DNA of 64,000 nucleotides. Origin: Pseudeuparius sepicola (Eukaryota; Arthropoda; Insecta; Coleoptera; Anthribidae). Positions 9,765 through 21,758 of this stretch are shown here, one piece after another. The position numbers and the translations under genes are program-made. The notes beneath the pieces were generated by a model. It searched no databases and was not told the DNA's origin. It was given only the letters and a program-made list of their open reading frames with translations. The DNA lies in contig OY987302.1 in NCBI GenBank assembly GCA_963920635.1, positions 43,279,500 to 43,343,499 of the forward strand. The letters are read 5' to 3'. Positions within the stretch are counted from its first letter, which is position 1, and each line of letters opens with the position of its first letter.

Positions 9765-12700
9765 ATGGAGATTAATAGGAGTTTTGTCATAGGGCCGCTG
9801 CCTGGGGATCGCCAGGGCATGTCTGGAGCCGGCGCTGGACATGACAGCGAGCGGGACGTCGGTGACAGGGCGCTGATGAGGCGGGCCCCTGTTGCACAAA
9901 CAGCTACAGCCCATCAACAACACGAACATCTACAACATGGGAGCCAAACGAGAACTAGGGTTCCACCCACCGAAGGTGCTGCGCGGGAACTTCAGCCAGC
10001 GTTCACAGAGGCGGGATTACCACGACGACGCATGAAATGGACTGTGTCCATGAATGAATCGATTATGCGTATTTTTTACAGGGTGACAAACTTAGGACAA
10101 GAGATGATCGGCTACCGACAACAACTGCATGCCGAGTTCTGCAGGGAGTTTCCACACATGCAAGTGTCTGAACAAAGAGTGTCAGATCAGTATCGAACTA
10201 TTCTAAGAAATAACCGAATTCCAGAAACGCGACTTAACGCTATCAAACGGGAAGTTGAGCTAGAGATCCACGGCGAACACATAGACATAGATGACAACAA
10301 CAACAATGGGGAACTTCAAGCGCCTGGACAACAACTAGAAGCCGAAACGGTAGAACCAACAACCGAGAGTCTGGAATCGGTTAACGAAGAACATTGTGAA
10401 GGCTTAAACACACATATGAGACAGGCAGTAGTGCGATACGAAGGCACAGACCCACTGAGCAGGCCACCGCTACCAAGATTAAATTCTTCCAGGAAACTTG
10501 CGATCGTGCTAGATCTTATGAACACACGAATTTTACCAAACTATGTTTCAGTGACACCAACATTAGAACGTATGCACATGTTAATCTACTGTGCCGCAAC
10601 GGCAGTCACCACTGTAATGGGTGCCAAGATCCGAACGGTCCAAGAGTTGAATCGTGCAAGACCAGAACCACGAATGGCTCAATGGGAAATGCGACTAAAT
10701 CGGAAGATCGAGAGTCTCCGTAAAGACATAGGACAAGTGACGGAATATATCAGAGGAGTAAGAACTAGAAGGATCCAGAGGGCGGTGCAGGCAATAATGA
10801 GCCGCACCCAAATGCATTCTCGGCATGACCCCGCGAACATCACTGCTCAACAATGTCTTGACACATTAAAACAAAAACTTTCTGTTTTCGCAGGGCGTCT
10901 GAGGAGATACAAGGCTAGTAACAACAGGAAACGAGACAACAAACTCTTTGAACGATCAGAAAAGGGTTTCTACCGTGCTTTTAATTCTAGCGCCGATGCC
11001 ACAAATGCGAGTTACCCTAGCAGAGAACAGGTCGACGGTTTCTGGAGAAATCAACTTGCCACACCAGGTCCATACAATGTCAGTGCAAGCTGGATCAGCG
11101 AAGAACGCGAGATGGGCCGGAACTATAGCCAGATGCAACACGAGCAATTCACAACCGCTGAGGTCTCCGATGTCATCAAGAATTCCCACAACTGGAAGGC
11201 ACCAGGTCCAGATCATCTCCAAAATTATTGGATTAAGAAGTTGTGGTGCACGCATGAACAGATAACTACCTTAATTAATGAAGTCTTGCTCGATCCTCTG
11301 AAAATGCCATTGTTTCTTACACAGGGTGCAACCTACCTGTTACCAAAAGACCAGCGGAATACGGATAACCCTGCCAAGTACCGCCCAATAACCTGCTTGC
11401 CTACGCTGTACAAGATAATCACATCTTGCCTTACGCAGCGAATATATGCTCACTGTGAGCGGAACAACATCACTGCAATGCAGCAGAAGGGCTGCTCGAA
11501 GGGCGCAATGGGATGCAAAGAGCAACTCATCATAGACTCTGTCATCTGCAACCAGGCTCATTCCAAGCAACGAAACCTCCACATGGCTTATGTGGACTAC
11601 AAAAAAGCATTTGATTCCGTACCTCACGACTGGCTCACAGGTATCTTAAAGCTGTATAAAATAGATCATCATACAGTTTCCTTTTTAGAACACGTTATGA
11701 CAACCTGGCGCACTAAGATACAACTCAGAACCGCAAACAGTAACATCGAGACCGACACAATCAACATCCGAAGAGGGATTTTCCAAGGAGATTCACTCAG
11801 TCCACTGTGGTTCTGCATGGCGATGAACCCTCTATCACATCGGTTGAACTCTACAAAATATGGCTTCGCTATCAAAAGCAACAACGCAGAAGCGATCAAG
11901 TTGAATCACCTATTATATATGGATGATTTAAAACTGATCGCCGCAACCAAAAACCAACTAACGCAAATGCTTAAAATTGTAGAGGAGTTCTCCAGGGACA
12001 TCGGAATGCTGTTTGGACTGGACAAGTGCCGCACCCTTAATATCATCCGGGGAAAGCTCGAACAAAGCGCACACGAGATGCAGGACGGCCAGGAGATCGA
12101 AGCAATGAGCAAGGGAGATACATACAAGTATCTCGGGATGAAACAAGCTCAAAGGATAGACCATCGAACAATGAAGACTGATTTAACGAATGAATTCATC
12201 AAGAGAGTAAGACAAGTAGTGCGAACTGATCTTAACAGCAGGAATTTGTTTAAGGCCCTGAACACGTATGCGTGCTCTGTACTCAGCTATTCGTTCGGAA
12301 TAGTGAATTGGACCAACACGGACATCAACAACCTGCAACGAAAAGTTAGGACACTACTGACAAAAGCTCATAAACATCATCCCCGTAGCGCCGTAGAAAG
12401 AACAACTCTGCCACGTCAACTAGGAGGAAGAGGATTGGCAGATCTCAGCAAGCAATTGGACCAACAAATATTAAATCTGCATAATTATTTCTACAGGCAG
12501 GCCAACAGCTCCACACTACATAGGGCTATATGCGGAGCAGACGTCTCAACACCGCTACGTCTGACGGAACACGAGCGTCAAAATCACCACCGAACCGACA
12601 ACGATAAACTACAGAGGTGGTTGGGGAAGCCGCTGCACGGGAGGCATCCTAATGAGGTTAACCAGGAACATGTCGACAAGTTAGCGTCGAACTATTGGCT

Positions 12701-13430
12701 GACCTCGGGACGAATGTTCCCCGAGACGGAAGGCTTCCTACTGGCCATACAAGATCAGGTTATACCAACTCGCAACTACCTAAAATTCATTGTAGGAGAT
12801 GCATCGGTAGTGGATGACAGATGCAGATACGGATGCCCAACTTCAGAAACAATCCAGCACATAACAGGAGGATGTCAGATGTTCGCATCAACGGAATATA
12901 AGGAACGACACGATTCGGTTGCCAAGATCTTGCACCAGGAACTGGCGGAAAAGCTGCTGCTTGTGCAGGCAGAGAGGGTCCCATATTACAACTACACACC
13001 TGAGCCTGTTCTTGAGAACAGCAACTACAAGATGTACTGGGATCGTACAGTTCTGACAGATCAACGAGTTGCTCATAACAGACCGGACCTTATAATAGTT
13101 GATAAAATTTCTAGGCAGACAACTCTGATTGATGTGGCCATCCCGAACAACAACAACCTGCGTGTGAAGCAAGTCGAGAAGATCGCGAAGTACAGAGATT
13201 TAGAAGAACGAATTAGAAGGCAATGGGAAATGGAGAACGTCCAGACGATTCCAATCATCATGTCAACAACTGGTGTTATACCAAAAAGTTTGCTGAGAAA
13301 CATCAAGGAGCTGGGTCTAACTGATAGTCTTTACAGGTCCATGCAGAAAGCGGTACTACTTGCGACAGCCCGAACCGTCAGGAAATTCATGGGGAATGCA
13401 GGATCATCCAACAACATCAATGTCACCTAA
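9765..13430 (+). CDS. R4/Dong-type LINE polyprotein: Myb-like DNA-binding, reverse transcriptase, restriction-like endonuclease
   Basis: Single uninterrupted ORF of 1221 codons. An N-terminal Myb-like segment (about residues 87-150, KWT...FCREFPH...SEQRVSDQYR) should bind DNA. The RT domain spans about residues 480-800: motif with KAPGPD, YRPITCLP, motif A VDYKKAFDSVPHDWL (catalytic D near 611), motif B GIFQGDSLSPLWF, and motif C YMDD at 718-721. The C-terminus has a CCHC knuckle (C1020, C1024, H1032, C1037) and the nuclease signature P1107-D1108 followed 14 residues later by D1123, as in restriction-like endonucleases of the R2/R4 groups. Length, single ORF and domain order fit the R4 clade. 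The 3' end reaches a TAA repeat, the known preferred target of Dong elements. All key residues are present, so the copy may be functional. The ATG at 9765 is the first in frame; initiation could differ. Confidence 0.93.
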   Translation: MEINRSFVIGPLPGDRQGMSGAGAGHDSERDVGDRALMRRAPVAQTATAHQQHEHLQHGSQTRTRVPPTEGAARELQPAFTEAGLPRRRMKWTVSMNESIMRIFYRVTNLGQEMIGYRQQLHAEFCREFPHMQVSEQRVSDQYRTILRNNRIPETRLNAIKREVELEIHGEHIDIDDNNNNGELQAPGQQLEAETVEPTTESLESVNEEHCEGLNTHMRQAVVRYEGTDPLSRPPLPRLNSSRKLAIVLDLMNTRILPNYVSVTPTLERMHMLIYCAATAVTTVMGAKIRTVQELNRARPEPRMAQWEMRLNRKIESLRKDIGQVTEYIRGVRTRRIQRAVQAIMSRTQMHSRHDPANITAQQCLDTLKQKLSVFAGRLRRYKASNNRKRDNKLFERSEKGFYRAFNSSADATNASYPSREQVDGFWRNQLATPGPYNVSASWISEEREMGRNYSQMQHEQFTTAEVSDVIKNSHNWKAPGPDHLQNYWIKKLWCTHEQITTLINEVLLDPLKMPLFLTQGATYLLPKDQRNTDNPAKYRPITCLPTLYKIITSCLTQRIYAHCERNNITAMQQKGCSKGAMGCKEQLIIDSVICNQAHSKQRNLHMAYVDYKKAFDSVPHDWLTGILKLYKIDHHTVSFLEHVMTTWRTKIQLRTANSNIETDTINIRRGIFQGDSLSPLWFCMAMNPLSHRLNSTKYGFAIKSNNAEAIKLNHLLYMDDLKLIAATKNQLTQMLKIVEEFSRDIGMLFGLDKCRTLNIIRGKLEQSAHEMQDGQEIEAMSKGDTYKYLGMKQAQRIDHRTMKTDLTNEFIKRVRQVVRTDLNSRNLFKALNTYACSVLSYSFGIVNWTNTDINNLQRKVRTLLTKAHKHHPRSAVERTTLPRQLGGRGLADLSKQLDQQILNLHNYFYRQANSSTLHRAICGADVSTPLRLTEHERQNHHRTDNDKLQRWLGKPLHGRHPNEVNQEHVDKLASNYWLTSGRMFPETEGFLLAIQDQVIPTRNYLKFIVGDASVVDDRCRYGCPTSETIQHITGGCQMFASTEYKERHDSVAKILHQELAEKLLLVQAERVPYYNYTPEPVLENSNYKMYWDRTVLTDQRVAHNRPDLIIVDKISRQTTLIDVAIPNNNNLRVKQVEKIAKYRDLEERIRRQWEMENVQTIPIIMSTTGVIPKSLLRNIKELGLTDSLYRSMQKAVLLATARTVRKFMGNAGSSNNINVT

Positions 13431-13560
13431 GGCCCGATAACATGGCAAGGGTCTCGTCCGAGCCAGATCCTTTTGGTATCCGGGATACCCGGGATCTGAG
13501 TGAATGTTCCCCGTAGAGGGAGTGCGAATGCCTTTTGGCTAAGTCGAGATAATAATAATG
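13431..13560 (+). other. 3' UTR of R4-like LINE ending in TAA repeat
   Basis: About 120 GC-balanced bases follow the stop, with a GGTATCCGGGATACC stem (13474-13488). The segment ends at TAATAATAATG (13549-13560), the junction with the tail of the minus-strand LINE. Confidence 0.6.
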
Positions 13561-14288
13561 TTTATTCGTGAAACCACAGTACATAATGTGTTGCAACCTA
13601 TGCATACATGTATTTTTTTTACACAAAAATGTTTTCTTACCGGTAGGTGACAACACTTAAACTCCTAGGCAGAAAACTACAACAAGGGTGGTTCTTTTAA
13701 ACAAACATTGAAAGTAATGGACCCACAAAAACCATAAGTTGCGCGTGGGCCATATTAGAATATTATTAGCTTAATATTTCTTGCAACACGGCACAAAATA
13801 AATAAGAGTTAATACAAACAAAATCTTCCTTAAATGTAAATAAAACAGAAAAAAATTGCACTTTTGGTACAACTTATTTAAAAATATACTCTTATATATA
13901 TAAAGATATTTTTTTTAACAAAAGACTTCACAATTTCAAGGAACTAGGACATGACTATATGACTATACTTCAATCATACCGTTGAGTGAATTATTCCTCT
14001 CTCAACGATTATACATATTCGGAACAAATTACTTTCTTAATGCTGCCCCTACCTACAGAGCACACATAAGATCTTAAATGGTTTTTAAACGACCCTAATG
14101 AGACATGTTTTATAATTTGCTCTTTTAAAGATGTATTCAAAAAATTAAACACGCGCAAAGCTAAGTGCGAATAACTCTTTTGTGAGATCGTTTTTTAGAC
14201 ATAATTGTTCTTGATTTTCCCTGTGTTTTCTGCCTCGTACAGTAAGAGTGGTCAATCGTATCTATCTCATGTCTATTCTTATAAAGGT
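13551..14288 (-). pseudogene. 3' end of minus-strand Jockey-type LINE
   Basis: Read on the minus strand this follows the RT thumb and contains no long open frame, consistent with a decayed ORF end and 3' UTR. Close to the end it carries an AATAAA polyadenylation signal followed directly by an ATTATTATTATC tail (13548-13571). The R4-like element begins or ends precisely in that tail. Confidence 0.6.
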
Positions 14289-16956
14289 TTATGCATATCG
14301 CTTGACGTCGAGACATTTAGTCTCAGAGAAGAGGGCATCAGATGGATACAATTTCGGTTTTTTATATGTGGTTTTTAGGAAATACTTTTGTAAAACTGCC
14401 AGTTTGTTCAGATGCGCATCTGCCACTCCATCCCATCCCAGAATGCCATATTGCAGCCTTGATTGAACTAGGCCACAATATAAGACTCGTAAATGGTAAG
14501 TATTCAGAATACTGCTAAAATATTTAAACCGGTACATTAGTGGTCTTAAATTCATTATAACATGTTTCACATGCTTATCCCATCTCATGTGACTGTCAAT
14601 TATTAATCCCAAATATTTTATTTTTTCAGAATATTGGATCCTGAATAGGCCACCATCATCTGTATTTTGAAACTCCAAATATTTATATGTGGGTAAATGA
14701 TTTTTGTATGCAGCGAAGCGAAATCACAGTTAACTGTAAGGTACCTATATTTAAATGCACAGAAAAGTTTTGACATATCATTCTCTACGTTGGTTTTTAG
14801 GTTATCCCACGTCTCTCCAGAATAGATCACTACGGTGTCGTCCGCAAAGGACAAGATTTTTCCGCTTGTTTCCAAGGTAAATATATTATTTATATATAGG
14901 AGGAATAGCAATGGACCCAGCACAGTTCCTTGTGGGACTCCAATCGATATATTCCTCTCGATTCGTAACACCTCATTAACGCAGACTCTTTGTTTCCGTC
15001 CCGTAAGGTAACTCCTAAAAAGATCCAACTCAACGCCTCGTATCCCTGAATCTTCCAAGACTTGAAGTAATAACTCATGATTCACAGTGTCAAAAGCTTT
15101 TGATAGATCCAGGAACACTGCCAGTGTAGGGCGGCCCTCTTCCAAGGACATATATATTTCCCTGGTAATTGTGGCAATTGCATCCTGCGTACTTTTCCCC
15201 TCCCTAAACCCATATTGATTTGTACTGAGTAAACAATTTTTTTCCAGAAATCTGACAACTCTTGATTTTAATAATTTCTCAAAAATCTTTGAGATATTTG
15301 TGACCAAAGAAACTGGTCTGTAGTTTACTGGTTTGGTCGGGTCTCCTTTTTTATAGAGAGGCTTAACTATTGCGATTTTAAATTCCTGAGGACAAATACC
15401 AGTTTCGAATACTTTGTTAATTAAATCAGTTAAAGGTAATGATACTTCATGAGCCACTGCCCTTAAAAAATCTGCATTGATATTGTCGTAGCCTGGAGCC
15501 TTGCCCGACTTCAGTGTTTTTATGGTATTTTCTACCTCTAAGGTGTTGAAAGGATCAAGGAAGATCGTCTCACTGCATGTTCTTTTTTTAATGGGGTTTT
15601 CTGGGGGAAGGATAATTTTGCTAGCTAATGTTGTACCGACATTTACATAATCGTTGAATACGTCTGCCTTTTTTCTATCATTTTCTATTAATTCATTATT
15701 TTGAGATATAATTTTACCAATTTTTTTACTAGTCTCGCCTTTATAAATTTCTTTTACAGTGCTCCAGAGGGCTTTAGAGTCTCCACCCTGTTGTTCAATT
15801 TTCTGTTGATAATATTTCTGTTTTGCTTGTTTTATTAACTGATTTAGACGATTGCGATATCTTATAAAAGAGTCTCTAAACAAATCTGGGTTTTGTTGAA
15901 ATTTCCTATAAAGCTCATTTTTTCGTGTAATGGATCGCATTAGGCCATCAGTGATCCAACATTTTCGTTTGATTAAATTTTTGCTCACTTTTACTACCTT
16001 TGTATTTGCCCTCAGAGAACTCTGCAAAACGTCGAGAAACAAAGTTGTTGCAACTTGTGGATTTCGTTGTTCTAAAATAGAGTTCCAGTTTGTTTCCGCC
16101 AGTTGTTCTTTTACTTTATTAAAACTTATGTGTTTTTTAATTTTTTTAGTACAAGTCAAAAGTCCATTTTCTATCGATACGGGTAGTATTAAAATAACGG
16201 GGAAGTGATCGGTTATGCAAGATTTACATATAACAGTTACTAAGTCATCAGTGTTATTTCTCAGATTAGATCTTAAGAAGTAATGATCAAGACATGCATT
16301 TGAATCTCCCTGAGCCCTTGTGACCTGATTAACAAGAGAAGTGAAACGATACTCACTTAATATATTAAGATAATTTGTAGCTTTGTTATTGTCTTCTTGA
16401 AGTATATTAATATTGAGATCTCCTGTGATAATATATGATATCCCAAGAAAGCATGTGTCCTTTGTTCAAGGTATTCCTCGAGAGAATCTATAAAGGAATC
16501 TTCGCAAGTGGATGGTGGCCTATACAGAGCTGTTAGAAGGACTGTTGAATTTTTAAACTTAATTTTAATTTCGATGGTTTTTATTTCTCCACGTGGAATT
16601 ATTTGAAATCCGTAAATTAGTGTTTTTTTAATAAATACTATTACCCATCATTTCTATTAATGCCTCCATAATTATATAACAAATCGTAACCCCCCAACTG
16701 TGCACATCAGACAATTTGAATGTGTAAGTACTAGACAATCAAACTCAAAATTAAGTTCATTCAAATTTATAAGAAATTCATCGAAATTTTTTGTAATACT
16801 GCGAATATTAAAATTTAAAACCTTCAAAGTATTTTTAGGTCTCCTTCCATCTTCAATAACACCATTCAGTTCAGAAAATTTTTCAATTTCAATAGATTTA
16901 TGAGGCAGAAAATTTACATTCCGTATGTATTGATCCATTTTACTCAAATCATGCAC
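14289..16956 (-). pseudogene. LINE ORF2: AP endonuclease plus reverse transcriptase, frameshifted
   Basis: Minus-strand order is endonuclease then RT. The endonuclease begins near 16840 with LKVLNFNIRSITKNFDEFL and, after a broken stretch, shows GDLNINIL near 16420, DHYFLRSN near 16270 and TDHFPVIL near 16200, the AP-endonuclease landmarks that nick target DNA. The RT has NYRPVSLVTNISKIFEKLL, NQYGFREGKST, motif A FLDLSKAFDTVNHELL, motif B GVPQGTVLGPLLFLLYIN and motif C FADD near 14835. A frameshift around 14620-14680 moves the thumb (KYLGLIIDSHMRWDKHV) to another frame, and 16460-16670 is scrambled. The element therefore cannot make a complete protein. Domain order places it in the Jockey/CR1 group; the exact clade is not determined. 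Confidence 0.88.
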
Positions 16957-17017
16957 AAGAACGAATACAATTAATTAAGAAACCGTTAAATAGGTAGTGA
17001 ACAATAAACGGTAATAA

Positions 17018-17588
17018 CTAATATAATTTCTCACTGTTTGTTTGCTGATCTCGTTCGAGTCTTTGCTGGCTGGTAGATTGTAGTTTTTTGTTGATTGTTG
17101 GCGTTTTTATTCTTTGAACTTCTTTGGCCTGGATTATTACCGGTTGGTGTAGAAGATGAAGTTGAGTGTGTTGGAGGCTTGGAATGTTCAATTTTTGTGT
17201 TGTGGGATGTTGTTGCTGGCTCTCTGTGGTGAGCAATTTGTCTTGTTGGAATCGATGGTGTGTTAGGAGCGCTGTTAGGACGATTATCTTCTCTGTTGTC
17301 TTCTATTTCATCAAGTTCTTTGAGAGAATATCCTTTGTAATCAATATAGATCTTGTTTCCTCTGATGTAACAATTTTTGTTTGTATTTTATCTTAGCCGG
17401 TTAAGATGATTACGTAGCAGTCTCTGTTCCAAGCGTTGAGTTGCTGTCAAATCGTTAGAAATAACAATTTTGGTCCCCTTTAAGTTTTTTACGTAACTGA
17501 AAATATTCTTCTTTTTTAACTTAGACAGAAACTCTAATTTTAGAGGAAATACGATCATAGTTTTCAGTTTATTAATATGAAATAACAT
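17018..17588 (-). pseudogene. LINE ORF1-like (RNA-binding/gag-like) fragment
   Basis: Minus-strand translation from 17588 gives KLEFLSKLKKKNIFSYVKNL then GTKIVISNDLTATQR and LRNHLNRLR, a pattern common just upstream of, or at the end of, ORF1 in insect LINEs (KL-G-KI-I-NDLT). After a frame change the reading continues as a low-complexity Gln/Thr/Ser/Asn-rich tail (17018-17236). The position directly upstream of the endonuclease on the same strand supports ORF1. Zinc knuckles were not seen. Confidence 0.6.
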
Positions 17589-18383
17589 AGATAATGTATT
17601 TTATCACTTTCTCTGTTCAGACACTTACCTGCTTGAATAGCCATAACGTCTACTGTCTATAGAGATCCGAGGATCCCGGTAATATATTATATAGTAGTAC
17701 CTATATGATATAAATAGTAACTAATAGTATAATGTAAGTAGAGGGAACGCAACACAAACATTTTTTTTACATAAAAATACTTTATCAATTATTTTTGCCA
17801 TGGCCTCCGAAAATTTACTAAATGTCTCGACATTAAAAAAACTACATTTTAATGGCAAAAATTACATTGCTACATTTACAACCACATAGGGGTAACATCA
17901 TACGACAAAAGCTACTATCTGCCATTATGAGGTATTTTTGCTGCTGCTGCGTATTTGAATGTCAACCAAGCAAATATAGTTTAGGAGTGCAAAAGTATAA
18001 CCATCCTGACTCCAGTGACTCCTGATCAACAAAAGAAATGCTCAAGTGCAAAGTCAGATATGTAATGGTTTTTGTCATGCAAATATCGAATTTTAGGAGC
18101 TTTGGAACGACAACTTCTGGCTAATAAAATTTTTATAAGGGAGAGAAGAACACAACTTTATTGCTTAACCTGATGTCTACATGATATTTAATATTTATTC
18201 CTGCATAAAAGCCTGTTGCCAGGTTGATGAACTATATATATGCAAGAAATTGTTTGTTTTTGGTAGTACACTCACAACAGCAAATTTTTGGAATGCTAGA
18301 TGGGTCTACCGGATAAAGTGATGGAATTCACAGTCGAATCTTTCCGAACAGAATCGCTTACTCGATTAAAAATATGAGCATAT
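17589..18383. other. AT-rich spacer between LINE and LTR element; no gene seen
   Basis: No convincing ORF, terminal repeat or RNA gene. The 5' end of the minus-strand LINE probably lies near 17600-17660. The last four bases before 18384 (ATAT) are the left target duplication of the LTR element. Confidence 0.4.
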
Positions 18384-18902
18384 TGTACCGGATCTCAACA
18401 ATCACAGACCAAACTCGTTGCCTTGGTTACCACTTTTATTATTTAGCCTTCAGAAATCTCAAATAAACTTGTCAGATTACTGTCACTGTCCAAGAATATA
18501 TTCTTTCAGCTCCAAAATTCGCACAAAATCGGTTTCTAACCTTTTCACTTTTTCAGGCCCAATTCCCAGGGCTTATATACTCAAAAGGCAGACTGGAGAA
18601 TACTCTAGAATATTCCTGGCCAATGATAGTTCACAGATCATAAGGTTCTAGCAAACGTTCTAGAAAGTTATGGAAGCTTTACAGGGAAAACAATCAATCT
18701 AAAGGAAAATGGGGCCCTGGGGGCCTCAGGCCAACAAAGATATGACGGAAAATGCCTCTAAATTAATGACAAAAATTATAAAACTGTAAGTAGAATACCC
18801 AAACTTAAAATTTATCTGCTAAATCTTTGAGTAGGTTAGAAAACCGTGCAGACATATTCATTGGAAGCTAATATAACAACTTTAGAGGCATTTTTCGTTA
18901 CA
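18384..18902 (-). repeat. LTR (3' LTR in element orientation)
   Basis: 519 bp, nearly identical to 23644-24157, bounded by TG and CA. Differences include small indels (for example an extra AT near 18502 and a few bases near 18828). Confidence 0.95.
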
Positions 18903-18918
18903 CTGCCCCCCTCTAACA
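18903..18918 (-). promoter_or_regulatory. Polypurine tract of the Gypsy element
   Basis: On the minus strand TTAGAGGGGGGCAG directly precedes the 3' LTR, the expected primer site for plus-strand DNA synthesis. Confidence 0.75.
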
Positions 18919-18932
18919 TTTGATCGTCCCGA

Positions 18933-19942
18933 TCAAGTTATATGATCTTCATCTATCTTCTCATGGTACGGAGACAACCTGACGATATTTACTATCTTCA
19001 TCATTGCTGTTGGGCTACGTCTTATACGATAAACGACATCATTAATCTTTTTCACGACGATGTATGGTAATTCCCAACTCCTATCGAGTTTCGGAGACCG
19101 ACCTTTTGTTCGCTTGGGATTGCATAACCACACTTTGTCACCCACATTATATTCAACACTGGTTGCAACCAACTGGAGACGCTCTCTCAGGTGACTCAAG
19201 TAGTCATCAGTAGATTCTAGATTTTCTGGCCGGCCGGTTATGATGTCGATAGGGAGCCTTAGATCGTCTCCGAAAATAATCTTGGCTGGAGACTTTCCCG
19301 TTGCTTCATGCACAGCGGAACGGTAGGACAATAGAAAAGGTGGTATGCATGTGTCCCAATTACTTTGTTTCTGATTCACTACCATCTTCAGGTATGTTTC
19401 TAAAGTCTTATTGAACCGTTCCACCATACCATCAGACTGGGGGTGCAGGGGTGTTGTTCTTGTCTTGGAAATCCCTAGCAGGCGGCAGACATTTTGGAAT
19501 ACCTCCGACTCAAAATTGCGGCCCTGATCAGAGTGTAGTTCTCTTGGGACACCAAAACGACATATCCAATTTTGGAACAGGACTTCTGCGACTGTGGTGG
19601 CCTCTTGGTTAGGGATTGGATAAACTTCTGGCCATTTGTTGAAGTATAGTCCATGACGACTAACACATAACGGTTGCCAGATTCGCTGGTTGGGAACGGT
19701 CCCGCTACGTCAATGGCGATCCTTTCAAAAGGAGCTCCGACCAGGTATTGCATCATTTTACCCCTGTTCCTAGTTTTTGGTCCTTTCGCCGAAGCACATT
19801 CTTCACACCGGCGGCACCACTCTTCGACATCTTCCCGAGAGTTTACCCAGTAAAACCTCTCTCTAACTTTATTCAAGGTCTTACTAATGCCAAAGTGTCC
19901 ACCTCCAACGCCTTCGTGCACGGCTTTCAGGACGTCCGACAC
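18933..19942 (-). pseudogene. Gypsy integrase, two frames
   Basis: The HHCC zinc finger is visible as H (VHEGVGGGH), H (GGGHFG), then CRRCEEC (about 19880-19790). The core begins with FERIAIDVAGPFP, holding the first catalytic Asp. The frame breaks at about 19640, and the second catalytic Asp region is scrambled. The C-terminal part resumes in 18933-19427 with MVERFNKTLETYL (catalytic Glu) and VGDKVWLCNP, then a chromodomain-free end. Integrase inserts the cDNA into host DNA; this copy is broken by frameshift. Confidence 0.88.
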
Positions 19943-19944
19943 TC

Positions 19945-21755
19945 TCTTCTTGGGAAGTACTGTCAGAAATAGCTTTTCTTTTCCATCTGGACTTTCCCAA
20001 ACTCTTTAGTACACCATCTTTAATTTCTAACGAGTCCCATTGTGCCCAGTATGCCTTCATCGCTGGTGATTTGTCCGATACATCTTTCCATTCAGGTTTG
20101 GGTATATGTCTTAATTTTAGGTCAAATATTATACCGAATATGGGATCTTCGCTTTGCTCTCTGGCGATGACTTCCGAATCCCAATTTTCAGGTCCACGGA
20201 CAGAAGTTCGTTTACATAAAATTAGGTCCGGGTTTTCTCTTAATTCCTGTCGACTACAGTGATGACAGTCTTCATTACAGGGTCTTCTTGACAATGCGTC
20301 AGCATTCTTATGGTTGTCCCCTTTGCGGTGTTCCACTTTGAAGTCATATTCCTGCAGCCTTTGAAGCCATCTCGCCACTTGTCCTTCTGGGTTCTTGAAC
20401 TGGAATAGCCATTTTAGTGATGCGTGATCTGTTCTTAATATGAAAGGTTGGCCATATAAATACTTGTGGAAATGTTCAACGGCCTTGACCACTGCTAGCA
20501 GTTCCCTTCTTGTCACGCAGTAGTTTCTCTCTGGCTTTGACAGAGTTTTACTGAAGTAGGCAATAACTTTTTCTTGCCTTTCTTGCTCCTGGGATAGCAC
20601 TGCCCCAACACCAAAGTTGCTGGCATCTGTATCCACGATGAATGTCTTTCCAGGAACGGGAAACGTCAAAATCGGTGAAGAACATAAAGCTTTCTTCAAG
20701 GTCTGAAATGCTTCTTCACAATCTGAGGTCCACATATAATCGATCCCATCCTCTGTGAGCCTTTGCAGCGGCCTGGCTATGTGTGCAAAGTTTAGGACGA
20801 ATCTCCTGTAATAAGTGCACAGGCCCAGGAAGCTCCTTAGTTCATGTTTATCTTTCGGTCGCGGCCATTTTTCAATTGTCTCTATCTTTTCTGGGTCTGT
20901 TTTAACTCCTTGCTCTGAAATTACATGCCCCAAATATCTAACTTCCTTCTTGAAGAAACAGCATTTCTTTGGGTTTAGTTTTAGGTTAGCTTCTCGTAAC
21001 TTCTGGAATACCTCTCGGACATTCTTCAAGTGATCTTCGAATGTTCTTCCCAAGATAATGACATCATCCAGATATACTAGACAGGTTTTCCATGTCATAC
21101 CTCTTAGCACAGACTCCATGAGCCTCTCAAAGGTTGCTGGTGCATTACAGAGGCCAAATGGCATAACATTAAATTGCCATAAACCTGTACCAGTAGAAAA
21201 TGCAGTTTTCTCTTTATCTCGAGTGTGCATTTCGACTTGCCAGTACCCACTCTTCAAGTCCAACATGGAAAACCATTTAGAACCAGATAGCAGAGTGTCT
21301 AAAGTGTCATCTATTCTGGGTAGAGGGTAGCTGTCCTTCTTGGTGACGTCATTTAACGGTCGATAGTCTACGCAGAACCTCATAGAACCATCCTTCTTCT
21401 TCACTAGGACAACTGGAGAAGTCCATGGGCTCTGTGATGGTTCAATGATTCTCTGTTGTTCCATTTCCTTCATCATAGCTGAGACCTCTTCTTGCTTAGC
21501 AAGGGGTATCCTTCGAGGAGCCTGTTTGATCGGAGGGCTTCCAAAATCGCATTCAGACGTAGTAAACACATCTTGATTTTCTTCAATCAGTTTTCGCAGT
21601 TGGTACTGCTGCTCCATTGTTAAGTAAGCAGCGGCTTCTTCGACCATATTCTTCAGACTCTCTGGTAGGGGCTGTGGAACTTGCTGTGGTGCAACCTGAT
21701 TTCTCATAACTGCCTGAACTTCATGGCATAACCCAATCTTTTCGCCTTTGCTCAA
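19945..21755 (-). pseudogene. Gypsy reverse transcriptase and RNase H
   Basis: Long minus-strand frame. RT motifs in order: PRRIPLAKQEEV, SPWTSPVVLVKKKDGSMRFC, VDYRPLND, SMLDLKSGYWQVEM (motif A), FNVMPFGLCNAPATFERLM (motif B), YLDD (near 21070). The connection and RNase H follow with FIVDTDASNFGVGAVLSQ, ELLAVVKAVEHFHKYLYG and LRTDHASLKWL, and a DNHKNADALSRRPC end. All catalytic residues of RT are visible and this domain is intact over about 580 codons. The frame is lost near 20000, before the integrase zinc finger. Confidence 0.93.
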
Positions 21756-21758
21756 ATT

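Noticed and set aside
10316..13306. Minus-strand ORFs opposite the R4-like LINE
   Set aside because: Shadows of the intact plus-strand coding sequence.
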